The notes under the pieces are model-generated. The model was given only the letters and a program-made list of their open reading frames with translations, was not told the DNA's origin and ran no database searches. Below are positions 28,685-38,662 of a stretch of 64,000 nt of DNA, in pieces (positions within the stretch are counted from its first letter, which is position 1; each line of letters begins with the position of its first letter). Both the position numbers and the translations under genes were made by a program. Source of the DNA: Tillandsia leiboldiana (Eukaryota > Streptophyta > Magnoliopsida > Poales > Bromeliaceae). The stretch covers positions 31,606,810 to 31,670,809 of the forward strand of contig CM055063.1 of assembly GCA_029204045.2 (NCBI GenBank), given 5' to 3'.

Positions 28685-30193
28685 AAGCCTCAAGAATCAT
28701 GCTCAAAGGAAAAATACTCAACTATGAACATGCAATGCATCCACTCGCTCACGAGGTGCTCACATCAACCCAAATCTCAGTGACTGCCAAATCTGGTACA
28801 GTCAAGCCTTCACCCCCTAGTGTATCAACTAGGGCTCTACCGGTACTCCAACCCGGTTCATAACTCGATCTGGTCGCCCGGTACACCAACCTGGTCCAGT
28901 CGGAAAATCACGCAAAGCAGCCTCATCAGGCGCATCATCATCATCGCATCCGGAGCGGCTCTCGAGGGGCGCTACCCCACCGAGGAATAAGCATGTCTCA
29001 TCTGGCTCAAAAAGCGGCATCTGCAGGCTATAATCAATGATCGAAGAGATCAAAAACTCGAAATGCCAACTAACCCATAAACAGGTCGGAGAACCCTCCA
29101 CGACTCAATCTGATAGTGCACACAAACCCCCAAGACACTAGAAAACCCATCCACTGAGTCAATAAAAATTCCCTCGGCCCCCAGGCACAAGAGTTCATGC
29201 ATCCTGAACCTATCCAACCCCTCTGGGTGATCACAATGTTTAAAACTATTTTTGAAGCCACTTTTTATATTAAAACGGGTTTAATGATTTCAAAACGGTT
29301 CAGATGCAGTTCGGAAGTCAACTAATCATGCACTCTAGTGTCAAACAGTCTCAAGATATACAGATGATAAATGGGGTTCAAGTCTGTCATACAAAAATAA
29401 TCCAGACATCTATCAGATTATAGCAGCTATACAAATAGCTAAACTAGGCATGCTAACATGCTTTCAACAGAATTAGAAGGCATTCCACAAAGTTTGGAAG
29501 AATTCCAACCCACCTGGATGTGTGCATTAGTCCTGACCCCAAAAGAGCTGAAATTTAACGGGTGAGATACTCAGGTCCTCACGATTCCAACGCACCAAAA
29601 ATCGACCAAAAATTCCACCCGGTCGCTGAGATATAAGCCGAACATCAAAACAGTAATTTTATCGCACATCTGTCCACAAAACAGGGAATTACCTCCTACG
29701 AGATGTCCTCCAAAAATTCCAAGAAAAATACAATGGCGATCCTTGCGAAGTGTAGATAGGAATCGAGTCTTTAAACACCAAATTCCACCTCTCGTAGGCC
29801 GAGAAATTGCAAGATTACTCCTCCGCTGTCTAGAACATGCAACAGCAAAAAAGGGGTCTAAAGATGCTGCACGTACTCCCATAAAAACTCAAAACAGAGC
29901 CAAGTGATGAACATCAAAGTCGAAGACCTACCTGTCATGAAAACGCTGCCGCAAAAATCGGCGAAAAAGACCAAGAACTCAGCTCGAGGGAGTCTGCGGA
30001 TGAAGAGTCGACGAAAACGATCGATATCGGAACAGCGTCGAAGCTCGCGAGATCGGGGAGGAAAAATATTAAACGGCCTCCAAAATTTCTCCAAAACCCC
30101 AAAAAGTGTAGAAGACTCAAAGTAGAAACTCGCTGTAGAAAATGGCACTCAAAAAGGATCTCAGAAAGTCCCGAAATGAAGCCCTCAATGGCC

Positions 30194-30201
30194 TATTTAT
30201 A
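30194..30201 (-). promoter_or_regulatory. TATA box of LTR I
   Basis: TATAAATA on the minus strand, 179 bp downstream of the nearest CCAAT-CACGTG module. Confidence 0.7.
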
Positions 30202-30379
30202 GCCAAAAAAAATCACTATTGGGCTATCGGATTCGGGCCCAAAAACCGGGCGCCCGAAAGTTACTGTAGCCGCCCGAATTCACGAGATGACGCCACGTGT
30301 CCTGCCCGGATGCGCCAGATCGAGCCACCTGTCCCGCTGCCCACGTTCCGCACGCCTCGCGCACGTGGGCAGCGTGCGC

Positions 30380-30541
30380 CCAATGGCACAGTGCCACGTG
30401 TCCCCACGTGGTTCACGCGGCGCACGCGCCCAGCCTACGCGCCGGATCTTTCGAATCTTGTCAGCCAATCACGCGACGCCACGTGTCACAGCCGCCGCCG
30501 CTGTCTTTGACGTCGTCCAACCAATAGGGTGCTGCCACGTG
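30380..30541 (-). promoter_or_regulatory. Three ERSE-I-like modules, LTR I
   Basis: Exact CCAAT-N10-CACGTG at 30380-30400, 30465-30485 and 30521-30541. The ten bases between differ in each copy while the spacing does not. Extra CACGTG sites without CCAAT are near 30294 and 30408. Confidence 0.75.
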
Positions 30542-31016
30542 GCATCACCAAACCTCGGTGCTCCCGGTGCACACGTCTGCTCGTGGACCCGGCACCGCGC
30601 GCCGCGCCTGCCCGCGCCCGCGCGTGCTTGCCCGCGCTTGCCCGCGCTGCCCGAGGCCGCGTTCCGCCACTGCGCCGCCGCGCTCCGCCTTGCTCCGTCG
30701 CCTGCCGGTCGCCGCCGTTGCCGGAATCACTGTTCCGGCCGTGAACAGTAACTTCACTGTTCCAAATTCCGAAAAATGCAAGTAAATAGCCCATTTTCAT
30801 CGTTTTCGCGCGCTGAGTCCAAATCCGCTATCCGTTTCGCCAAATTCTCTTTCTAAATTTTGCCAGAAGCCCCCGCAAAAGCAAACTTGATCCGATTTTC
30901 ACGCCGGTTCCAAATCTGGAATCCGATTCTTGAACAACCAACTCTGTCACACAACATAGGCCTCCAGAAGCCACTGCTCGCCCTGCAAAACCATCCCAGA
31001 GATCCGGATCTTCATA

Positions 31017-31021
31017 TTTGT
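31017..31021. repeat. TSD TTTGT, right of solo LTR I
   Basis: Matches 16343-16347. Confidence 0.88.
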
Positions 31022-31651
31022 TCCCATTGCCTGCTGTAGACTTTTTCAAAAGTTTGACAAGAAGCGAGTATCCCTGTCTGACGTAATCATAACCGGAACC
31101 CCATGTAGTCTCACGATCTCATCGATGTACAACTGCGCCAAGCGCTCCCGTGACCAAGTAGTATGTATCGGCAAGAAATGTGATGACTTTGTCAACCGAT
31201 CTACCACGACCCAGATTGCGTCATGATCGAGCTGTGATCGTGGAAGTCCCGTGACGAAGTCCATGGTAATCCACTCCCACATCCACTGTGGAATTGGAAG
31301 TGGTTGTAATTTTTTCGCAGGTTGTTGGTGCTTAGCTTTGACCTGCTGACACACCAAACAGTGCGCTACAAAATAAGTCACATCCTCCTTCATTTTTGGC
31401 CACCAAAATGTTTGTTTCAAATGCTTGTACATCTTTGTCCCTCCGGGGTGAACGGTGTAAGGCGTCCGATGTGCTTCGGTCAAAATTTCCTCTTTCAACT
31501 CCGGCTGATCTGGAACACACAACCGACCTCGAAACCGAATCGAGTCGTCCTCTCCAATGGTGAAGTCGCCGTCCTAGCCCGAAGTATTCCGGCTACGAAT
31601 GCGCTGAAACTCCACATCCGACCTCTGTCCCTCGCGAATACGCTCCATCAG
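31022..31651 (-). pseudogene. RNase H-integrase junction and integrase core (H pol, 5' piece)
   Basis: The minus-strand frame gives the linker LMERIREGQRSDVEFQRIRS, one in-frame TAG, then the integrase zinc region (EAHRTPYTVHPGGTKMYKH with HCLVCQQ) and the catalytic core with WITMDFVTGLP (first Asp) and VMITSDRDTRF (second Asp). 31046-31522 is open without stops. The third catalytic position is in the piece at 15962-16347, where it is Lys. The gene is cut at 31652 by element C; the rest of pol and gag must lie beyond the right edge. Confidence 0.85.
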
Positions 31652-32320
31652 TGTCACGCCCCGGGTGTAAACCAGAACTCGGGCCCATCTTCAGATCCGC
31701 CCTGCACACGAAATTTTCCGTGTACACGAAGCGCCAGTAACCTGCTCAGATATAAGAGATACAATAAAAGAGCAATAAAAACAGAGCTGAACTAAAAACT
31801 ACTACATCTCAGACTAAAGCTGGAAATAAAATACAGTACATCTGTAAAATAATACATCTGTCTCTCCCAGCTCGCCTGAAAATAAATACAACCTACTGGC
31901 AAAAGCCAGACCCAAAAGTGAAAGTACAACAGTCTGAGTAAAAAGGGTACACCAACAGTCCAGCTAACTCTCTCATCCTGCCAGGAGATCGATCTACTCA
32001 GCCGTCCTCTTTCCTCGACCCGCCGCTGAAAGCCCAGCAGCTTCCGCAGAAGACACTGCAAAACAAAGAAGAAGAAAAATAGGAAAAGAAGAATGGGGGT
32101 GAGAACTACTAGTAAACCAGTAGCCTCCCCTAGTGGGTAAATCCTCAGACTCCGACGCACCCACTAGGTCTACCAGAGGCAAAAGGGAAAGAAGAGTGGT
32201 AAGCAACAAAGACTGCTGAAGAAAGGAAACTACCCTATTACGCCTCTAAATGCAATCCCAAAATGGAATAACCGTATGCATCAGTAACCAACCGACCCAA
32301 ATAAACCCAATCTATGCCGC
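31652..32320 (-). mobile_element. 3' LTR of gypsy element C, U5 part
   Basis: Starts at the C/H junction with TGTCACGCCCCGGG on the plus strand (the LTR end on the minus strand). The 5' LTR copy of the same element is at 62509-63134. Solo LTR D interrupts at 32321. The H flank ATCAG (31647-31651) is the left copy of the TSD; its partner is outside the window. Confidence 0.85.
32316..32320. repeat. TSD GCCGC, left of solo LTR D
   Basis: GCCGC flanks LTR D here and at 34879-34883. Confidence 0.88.
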
Positions 32321-32352
32321 TGTCACGCCCCGGAGGTTCTAAAAGAGCGAAA

Positions 32353-32373
32353 AACACACACACACACACACAC

Positions 32374-32443
<70 letters not shown>
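32353..32443. repeat. (AC)n and (TA)n microsatellite in LTR D
   Basis: About 11 AC units followed by about 33 TA units. It is likely length-variable and absent from the homologous part of LTR K. Confidence 0.95.
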
Positions 32444-32446
<3 letters not shown>

Positions 32447-33168
32447 AATGAACCTTGCATCCGGTGCGCGCCAGACCCGCCACATATACAAATTCACTCC
32501 CCAAACGGGCGGAGCCTCCTTTGTATATGTACGGCGTTCCGAGCACGACTAGTACTTTACCCATTCAATCATTGAGCAATAATAAGGAGAGATCACACCT
32601 AACCATACAATCATAATCACCACACTTTTTGAAAGGATAAATCCATAGATTTGAAAGACGGTGTCCACACGACACCCGATTTTACAAAACATTTTCGCAA
32701 TCTCTTTTACGCGACAACATTGCTTGAAAGGATAAATCCACGGGTTTAGAAATCAGTGCCCACACGACACTTGGTTTGAAAACGCTTTTGAAACTATTTT
32801 TATATTTGAAAACAAGCCGCATTCATAAACCTCAACAATCACAGATATAATAGGTCATTCCTACACTAAGGTCTCAATCCAACATCCACAATGAACCATA
32901 CACAAGTAATCACAGATATACTAACCAAACACAATAAGAGATAACCATAAAACTGAAAAGTTTAATAGCCTCAATGGCTAGGGTCCTCTAACCGCTGCCT
33001 CACCGTCGTCCCGATTCCCACCCCTGCTCGGACCTGTCACAGTGTGGGTAGTCAGTGATTGATAAAGTAGATTTTAAACAAGTAAATGCAATAAACTGAA
33101 AAGACAAACCGATACACCAGAGCATTCACTTCCCCCTCATAAATCGCTAAATCCCTGTCACAATCACG

Positions 33169-33214
33169 CTGGGCACCTACCCCAGATTTAAAATATGTTG
33201 GGCACCAACCCCAG
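33169..33214 (-). repeat. Two GNNGGTG-loop hairpins, LTR D
   Basis: On the minus strand CTGGG-GTAGGTG-CCCAG (33169-33185) and CTGGG-GTTGGTG-CCCAA (33198-33214). The loops match those of LTR K while the stem is different but still pairs. Confidence 0.75.
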
Positions 33215-33769
33215 ATACCGCGCTCATTTTCTTGGTGCCTCCAACCCCTCTACTGCCCAAGGAGCAGTCGCCTTACCGTGAGGGGTCCCCATCATCCCTG
33301 GTCGTGGGGTACACGGGTAATCTGACCATCTTTCCAGAAAAATACACCCTGTGCGGTGGCCAGACCGCCGGTGTGCGTGTAAGCAAATATGAGCATAAAA
33401 GATAGGACTGCGACCTCAGCCGCCTCAGTTAGAAGTAAAACGGGATTCTCATGCAATGGGGTTAGACAATTTACCAAACATCTTCTTTAAACTCACAAAA
33501 ACATGGGAACGACTATACACCGAAAGTACCAAAATGGGTACCCACCTCGAATGTGCTGACCGGAACACCTGAGACCGAATCACGCTCACAATTGGCGCTC
33601 GGACCTAAAAAGTCCCCAAAAGAACCGCGGTCAGAACGGAAACATATTCTGTAATTAAACGGAGTCCGAAACCCAAAAACACTACCAAAGACTCGGCACG
33701 GCGGTGGCAACGACACGCGACGGACGACGCGACGGCGCGCGACGGACGACGCGGCCACCACTTCGTTGA

Positions 33770-34270
33770 TGCATGCCACGCGGCGGCGCGGGCAACGGCC
33801 CCGCGCGGCACCGCATGCGGCTCGGCCGCGCGGGCACCAGCCCCGCGCAGTGCCGCATGCGGCACGGCCGCATGGGCACCAACCCCGCGTGGCTCCACCC
33901 GCGGTGCAACCTCGCGGGCACTAGCCTCGCGCGGCGCGGCCTGCAGCGCGGCGAGGGCACCAGCCCCGCGCGGCGCTGCGGGCAGCCCGACCGCGCGGGC
34001 TTGCCCCGCGCGGCACCGCCTACGGCGCGGCACGGGCGCCAGCCCCGCGCTGCGCTGCGGCAGCCCGGCCGCGTGGGCTTGCCCCGCACGGCACCGCCTG
34101 CAGCGGGGCGCGGGCGCCAGCCCTGCGCGGTGCTGCGGGCGGCCCGACCGCGCGGGCTTGCCCCGCGCGGCGCCGCCTGCAGCGCGGCGAGGGCACCAGC
34201 CCCGCGCGACGCTGCGGGCAGCCCGACCGCGCGGGCTTTGTCCCGCGCGGCGCCGGCTGGGGCGCGGCGG
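33770..34270. repeat. GC-rich imperfect tandem repeats, LTR D
   Basis: Units of ~60 bp based on GCGGCGC, GGGCACCAGCCCCGCGCGG and CGACCGCGCGGGCTTG are open in several frames on both strands, which gives long Ala/Arg/Pro-rich ORFs. These ORFs are composition artefacts. A similar block occurs in LTR F. Confidence 0.85.
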
Positions 34271-34878
34271 CAGCCCCGGGACGGCGGCGGATATACCAAA
34301 AACGGTGAAGAACCCCGAAACGAAAACGGAAAAGAGCATGGCTTACCGCGATTTCGTCGGAGAAGGCGATCCATTCACGCTCCCGGCTTCGGCACGTTGA
34401 TCGGGGATGATCCGGTCCCTCTGCTTTCTCCTTCTTTCTTTCTTTTCTCTTCCGGTTAGGGTTTTTCTTTTCCTCTTTCTTTATTCTCTCTCCGGCTAGG
34501 GTTTCTTTTCGGAAAAAGTGATTTCTCTTTCTTAGTACGTACCGTAGAAATCCACATTGAGTATTTAATATTTAATTAATTATTTATTTATTCGTATGAG
34601 ATAATTCCTTATCTCCTCAAAAAGCGTGCACGATCTTCTGCACGGATTCCGATGCACACTATAGTTACCGCGATCCTAAAGACCCCTTTCTGGCAGATCC
34701 GTAAGTCAGAATTCGGATCCGATCGCACCGCCGTTTACCATTTTTTGAGCTCTATCACAGAAAAATACCCGCACCTCAAGATAATCAACTTAAGTAAGCC
34801 TGTTAATTTGGTTTTCCTCTAACTTATACTTTATTAGCAGGAAGGTAAAACGTTACACGAAAAGTTGTGATATTACAG

Positions 34879-34883
34879 CCGCC
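34879..34883. repeat. TSD GCCGC, right of solo LTR D
   Basis: Matches 32316-32320. Confidence 0.88.
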
Positions 34884-35154
34884 CTCATCATCGGGCAAGT
34901 AAGCCGCGCCGATATGATAGCAAAAACTCCTGCTACCGCCCTCATCATCGGGCAAGTAAGCCGCGCCGATGTTATAGCAAAAACTCAGTAACTGTCTGAC
35001 CCCCACGCTCCGGAGGGGAACTCGAGGGGAGCTACCCACACGAGGAAAGTAACCGTGTCACAAGTATCATAAAAGCAGGACTGGATCACTACAATGCCTA
35101 AGAGGAACAAATCCCTCCACTAAAGAAACCCCGATCCCCAATCTGATGCATAAG

Positions 35155-35345
35155 TGAACATCCGGTCAATCGCCCAATATCCGTGATTGCCGCAATACCC
35201 CACAATCTATAATCAAGTCCAATAACCGACACCCGGTCAACCACCCAATATCCGCGGTTGCTGCAATACCGTGCCATCCACAATCATGTCCCACAACCGG
35301 CATCCGGTCAACCGCCCAATATCCGCGGTCGCCGCAATACCACAG
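35155..35345. repeat. Three ~63-bp dyad repeats, LTR C
   Basis: Each copy contains an arm, CCCAATATCC, and a complementary arm. The first uses CAATC with GATTG and the second CAACC with GGTTG, so both arms changed together. Homologous repeats are in LTR J at 6097-6290. Confidence 0.75.
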
Positions 35346-36849
35346 AATCCATAATCCAGGCCCCGGCTACACTATCCCAAACCCCTGCTCAAGCCCGAGC
35401 AACAAGAACCACCTGACTAAAGAATAAGGAGAAAAGAAGCAAACATGGTTTTTTCGAAGTCAAGTTCCAACATGATAGTGTAGCAATAAAAGATGGCCTA
35501 ACTAGATGTTTATACAATCATATAAGTGTTCTCAAGAAAGATAAAAAGGAAGCATCAAGTAATACTCTCACATAGGCTAGATCATAATGTCCCAGCATGA
35601 TAATTCCTCTTTGCATAAGCAACTATGTACTAACATGGCATGCACAAATATCCCTACAATAATATTCCCACCATCATGTTCTCACATTAATATTTCCCCA
35701 ATAATATTCCCAACATGATATCAAAATTAGTCTCATATAAACCACTAATCACCCTCACAAGAACCATCCACCTATGCATGCCCAAAAACCCTCAAGTGGT
35801 ACCCACCAACAAGATAAATTACATTGTCCCAATATCATAGTCAATTCCACATGCAAGGTTAAGTGCTAACATAGCAATCCATATGTCCAAACAAGCATGC
35901 ATAAGTTCCAACCACAATTGTTAATTAATAATCCTAACACAGGGGGATCACTCTAATAATCCTAGTGAGCATGTCGAAATAGAGGTAAACAACAACCACC
36001 CACCTCGATCGCAAAGCACGCGAAGCACAACCCAAGTACGCCATCACTCCAAGTAAACACGGCACACTGCAAAGGTAATCCAAACGGCGTACAATTAATC
36101 CAAATAATGCACAATCTGCCGCTGTCATACAACCAGTCCCGAAAATGGGTAAATTTTACCTGCGAGATGATCTCGGAAAATCCCAGAAAAATAACTGTTG
36201 CGATCCTCGCGACGAGTAGATGAAGATCGAGTACTCGCACGTCTCGTTCCGACAACTGTAGGCGAAGTTACCAAATAAACATCGCGGTAAGCGCGAAACT
36301 CGCGAAATCACAGTTCTGCAGTAATCCGCCCAGGAAAAGTAGGATTTTCACCTTCGGGATAACCTCAAAAAAATCCAGAAAAATCACGATGATGTTCCCT
36401 GCATCGCGTAGATGCTAATCGAGTACTTGCACCTCTCGTTCCGACTCCCGTGCGTGAAGAAAACCCACAAAAACTCCGATGCTGTCCAAAACTCTGCCCC
36501 AGAAAATGAGGTCGCAAAATGGTCCGAAAAGCCCAAGAAAACCTCAGAATGGAAAGAAACTATAAACACGGGAATCGTAGCCCTACCTATCGTGGAAACA
36601 ACGGCGCAAGAATCGTCGAAAAACACTGTCGGAGTAGCCCGGGGGAGTCCGCGCTCATAAACGCGATGGGAAGGGTCGCCTGAGAAGAAGCGTCGCAATG
36701 CGCCGATTCGTTGTAGAAGTCGAAGAAGGTGCCTCCTAAAATCCCAGAAAGTCACCAGTAGATGCAGCACAAGTAGAGGATGAAGTTTGCTATATAACTC
36801 CCAGAGAGAAGAAGCCTAGAAAAAGCCTAAAACGCTGCTGAAACGGGCC

Positions 36850-36857
36850 TATTTATA
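36850..36857 (-). promoter_or_regulatory. TATA box of LTR C
   Basis: TATAAATA on the minus strand, followed by GGGCCC-rich sequence as in A and I. Confidence 0.7.
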
Positions 36858-37069
36858 GGCACAGCCGAACAAATCAGAAAATTCCCGATTTGTCCCAGGA
36901 TTCGGGCGCTCGGACCGAATTCGGGCGCCCGAATCCGCTGAAGGAGTCCGCGCGAGGAGCGCCCGTATCGCCCACGCGACGCCACATCGCACCGAACAGC
37001 GGACAGCGGTGCAAGGCCCCCCGGGCGCCGCCACATGGCCCGGTCGGGTAAACGCGAGTGGGTGGCGTC

Positions 37070-37496
37070 CGCGAATCAGCGGGGGCCACGTGGCCCGCTC
37101 TAACAGGCCCCCGACCGTGCCCACGCGCTCGCCTGCCACGCCGCCTGCCCCCACCTACCACGCACGCATCCCGAGGCGCCCCCTCGCGCCTCCGTGGACC
37201 CCGCCTTCATGAGTCTGCCAACCGGAAGCCGCCACGTGTCCCCGCCTGGTCCCTGCGCCACCCACGCCTCTCCTTGGACCGCGCTTCCTGCACCAGCCAA
37301 CCCGCAACTGCCACGTGTCCTCTGCCAACCAATTGGAATCCGCCACGTGGCACACCCGTTCCGCTGTACCGCGCCAGCCCGCGCGCCCTGCCCGTGCCCG
37401 CGCGCTGCCCTCGCCTGCTCCCGTGGGCAGAGCCCATTGCGCCGCGCCTCCTGCTCCGCAATGTGTCGTACGGCACCAATGGGAGGCTGCCACGTG
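37070..37496 (-). promoter_or_regulatory. ERSE-I-like modules, LTR C
   Basis: Exact CCAAT-N10-CACGTG at 37329-37349 and 37476-37496. Copies with one change in the CCAAT box and the same spacing are near 37072 (CGAAT), 37218 (CCAAC) and 37298 (CCAAC). TATA lies 220-470 bp downstream in sense direction. Confidence 0.75.
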
Positions 37497-37823
37497 GCAC
37501 CGCCCTCGGTCCACTGGTCCACCATGCGCCCAAAAACATTGAAAACTTTCGGGTGTCCGTTTTCGGGCGTCCGGATTCAAAAAAATATAACCAAGTAGCC
37601 AATTTTCATCGTTTTTTCGCGCTGAATCCAAATCCGATGTCCGTTTCGCGCGAAACCACTTCTAAAATTCGACAGGTGCATCCAAATACACTCGTGATCC
37701 ATTCAATGCACTGAGCCCCTTTCTTGAGTTTGATACACACCCAAACACCTCGAACACCCAACAAAGACCTCCAGAAGCTGCTGATCCAACAGTAAGCCTC
37801 TCGCGAAAATTCGGGTCCTCGCA

Positions 37824-37834
37824 TCCTCCCCCAC
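37824..37834 (-). other. Polypurine tract of C
   Basis: GTGGGGGAGGA on the minus strand directly precedes the LTR start. The conserved sequence before it encodes a VSRTKLSFSGGG-like end, typical of these gypsy families. Confidence 0.75.
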
Positions 37835-37839
37835 TAAAA

Positions 37840-38657
37840 GAAAGTTTCGTCCTCGAAACTAAAGTCACCCCTCAAGCCGGAACCTCGAACAAGTAGGGGG
37901 GTAGATGTCCAATCATCCACGACTCAAGCTCCTAAGGCTGTCCAATAGCTCCTCCAGAGACGCGAAGCAATCCTCGGGTCTCTAACTGAAACAACATAGA
38001 GGCGGGCACTCCAGGTAACTGCACCACCTCATCCAGTACAGCTGGGCTAGCCGCTCGAGTGACCAAGTAGTCTGCATCGGCAAAAAAGCATCCGCTCCTC
38101 CCAGGGCCCCCGGTAATCGAACCACAAAATCCTTCAATAAGATCCCATTTCCACTCAGGGATTGGAAGACTCTGCAACTTGCCAGCTGGCACCCGCTGCA
38201 CAGCTTCCCCTGCTGGCAAGTTAAACACTGAGCCACACACCTCCCAACATCCCTTATCACGCGGACCCACCAAAAATGTGCCTTAAGGTCCTTATACATC
38301 TTAGTCCCACCCAGATGAAAGGTAGGAGGTGTATAACGGGCCTCTCTCTAATCCACTCTCTGGTCTCGAAGTCCATTGGCACACACGCTCGGTCCCTGTA
38401 CCTCCGTACTCCCGAAGTATCCACTATAAAGTCCCCCGACTGATCGCTCGGAATCTGATCTCCAATCCTTAAGCCGTCGGGATGCATAAGCAATCACCCT
38501 ACTCTCCTGCATCAACACGCATCCAAATAAGGTCGAACAATCCAGTTCATTAAATCCATAACCGCAGCAGGGGCATTAGTCAATCCAAAAAGGCATGACT
38601 GTGAACTCATATTGCCCGTACCGTGACCTGAAAGCTATCTTCGAAAAATCTTCGGCC
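37840..38657 (-). pseudogene. Gypsy RT-integrase remnant (C pol, 3' piece)
   Basis: From 38657 downwards the frame continues the RT block (KAEDFSKIAFRSRYGQYEF, then VMPF and a frameshift where GLTNAP should be). Soon after, it jumps to the RNase H-integrase linker (38257-38493) and integrase fragments with MYKDLKAHFWW and CLTCQQ (37982-38299). A large part between RT and integrase is deleted and several frameshifts follow. The 5' half lies at 60514-62490, beyond array B. Confidence 0.8.
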
Positions 38658-38662
38658 TTCAC
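38658..38662. repeat. TSD TTCAC, left of array B
   Basis: TTCAC recurs at 60509-60513. The RT codons read through from one side to the other when the insert and one copy are ignored. Confidence 0.93.

Larger units (their letters stand above)
28685..31016 (-). mobile_element. Solo LTR I, U3-side part
   Basis: The start of the minus-strand LTR I. The start is TATGAAGATCCGGATC at 31016, a decayed TGTGATGACCCGGATC. In sense order it holds the distal U3 box (30809-30823), three exact CCAAT-CACGTG modules (30380-30541), a GGGCGCCC palindrome (30246-30257) and TATAAATA (30194-30201). The TSD TTTGT follows at 31017. Confidence 0.87.
32321..34878 (-). mobile_element. Solo LTR D (gypsy), inside LTR C
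   Basis: 2558-bp minus-strand LTR. It begins TGTAATATCACAAC at 34878, ends CCGGGGCGTGACA at 32321 and is bounded by TSD GCCGC. It contains an (AC)n/(TA)n microsatellite, the CATATACAAA hairpin, two GGTG-loop hairpins (33169-33214) and a very GC-rich repeat block. It belongs to the same group as K and LTR H. It has no internal domain, hence a solo LTR. Confidence 0.9.
34879..37823 (-). mobile_element. 3' LTR of gypsy element C, main part
   Basis: Continues LTR C after solo LTR D. The LTR starts TGCGAGGACCC at 37823 on the minus strand. Without D the LTR is about 3.6 kb. It holds the distal U3 box (37618-37632), CCAAT-CACGTG modules (37070-37496), the ATTCGGGCGCCCGAAT palindrome (36920-36935), TATAAATA (36850-36857), a 56-bp tandem duplication (34881-34990) and three ~63-bp dyad repeats (35155-35345). 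Confidence 0.87.

Noticed and set aside
33605..34459. Long Ala/Arg/Pro-rich ORFs on both strands
   Set aside because: They lie in GC-rich tandem repeats of solo LTR D, are open in several frames at once and have no domain-like sequence.
32316..34883. Element D as part of a full-length retrotransposon with LTR K
   Set aside because: D is bounded on both sides by GCCGC and K is in the opposite orientation 30 kb away, so they are separate copies of one family.
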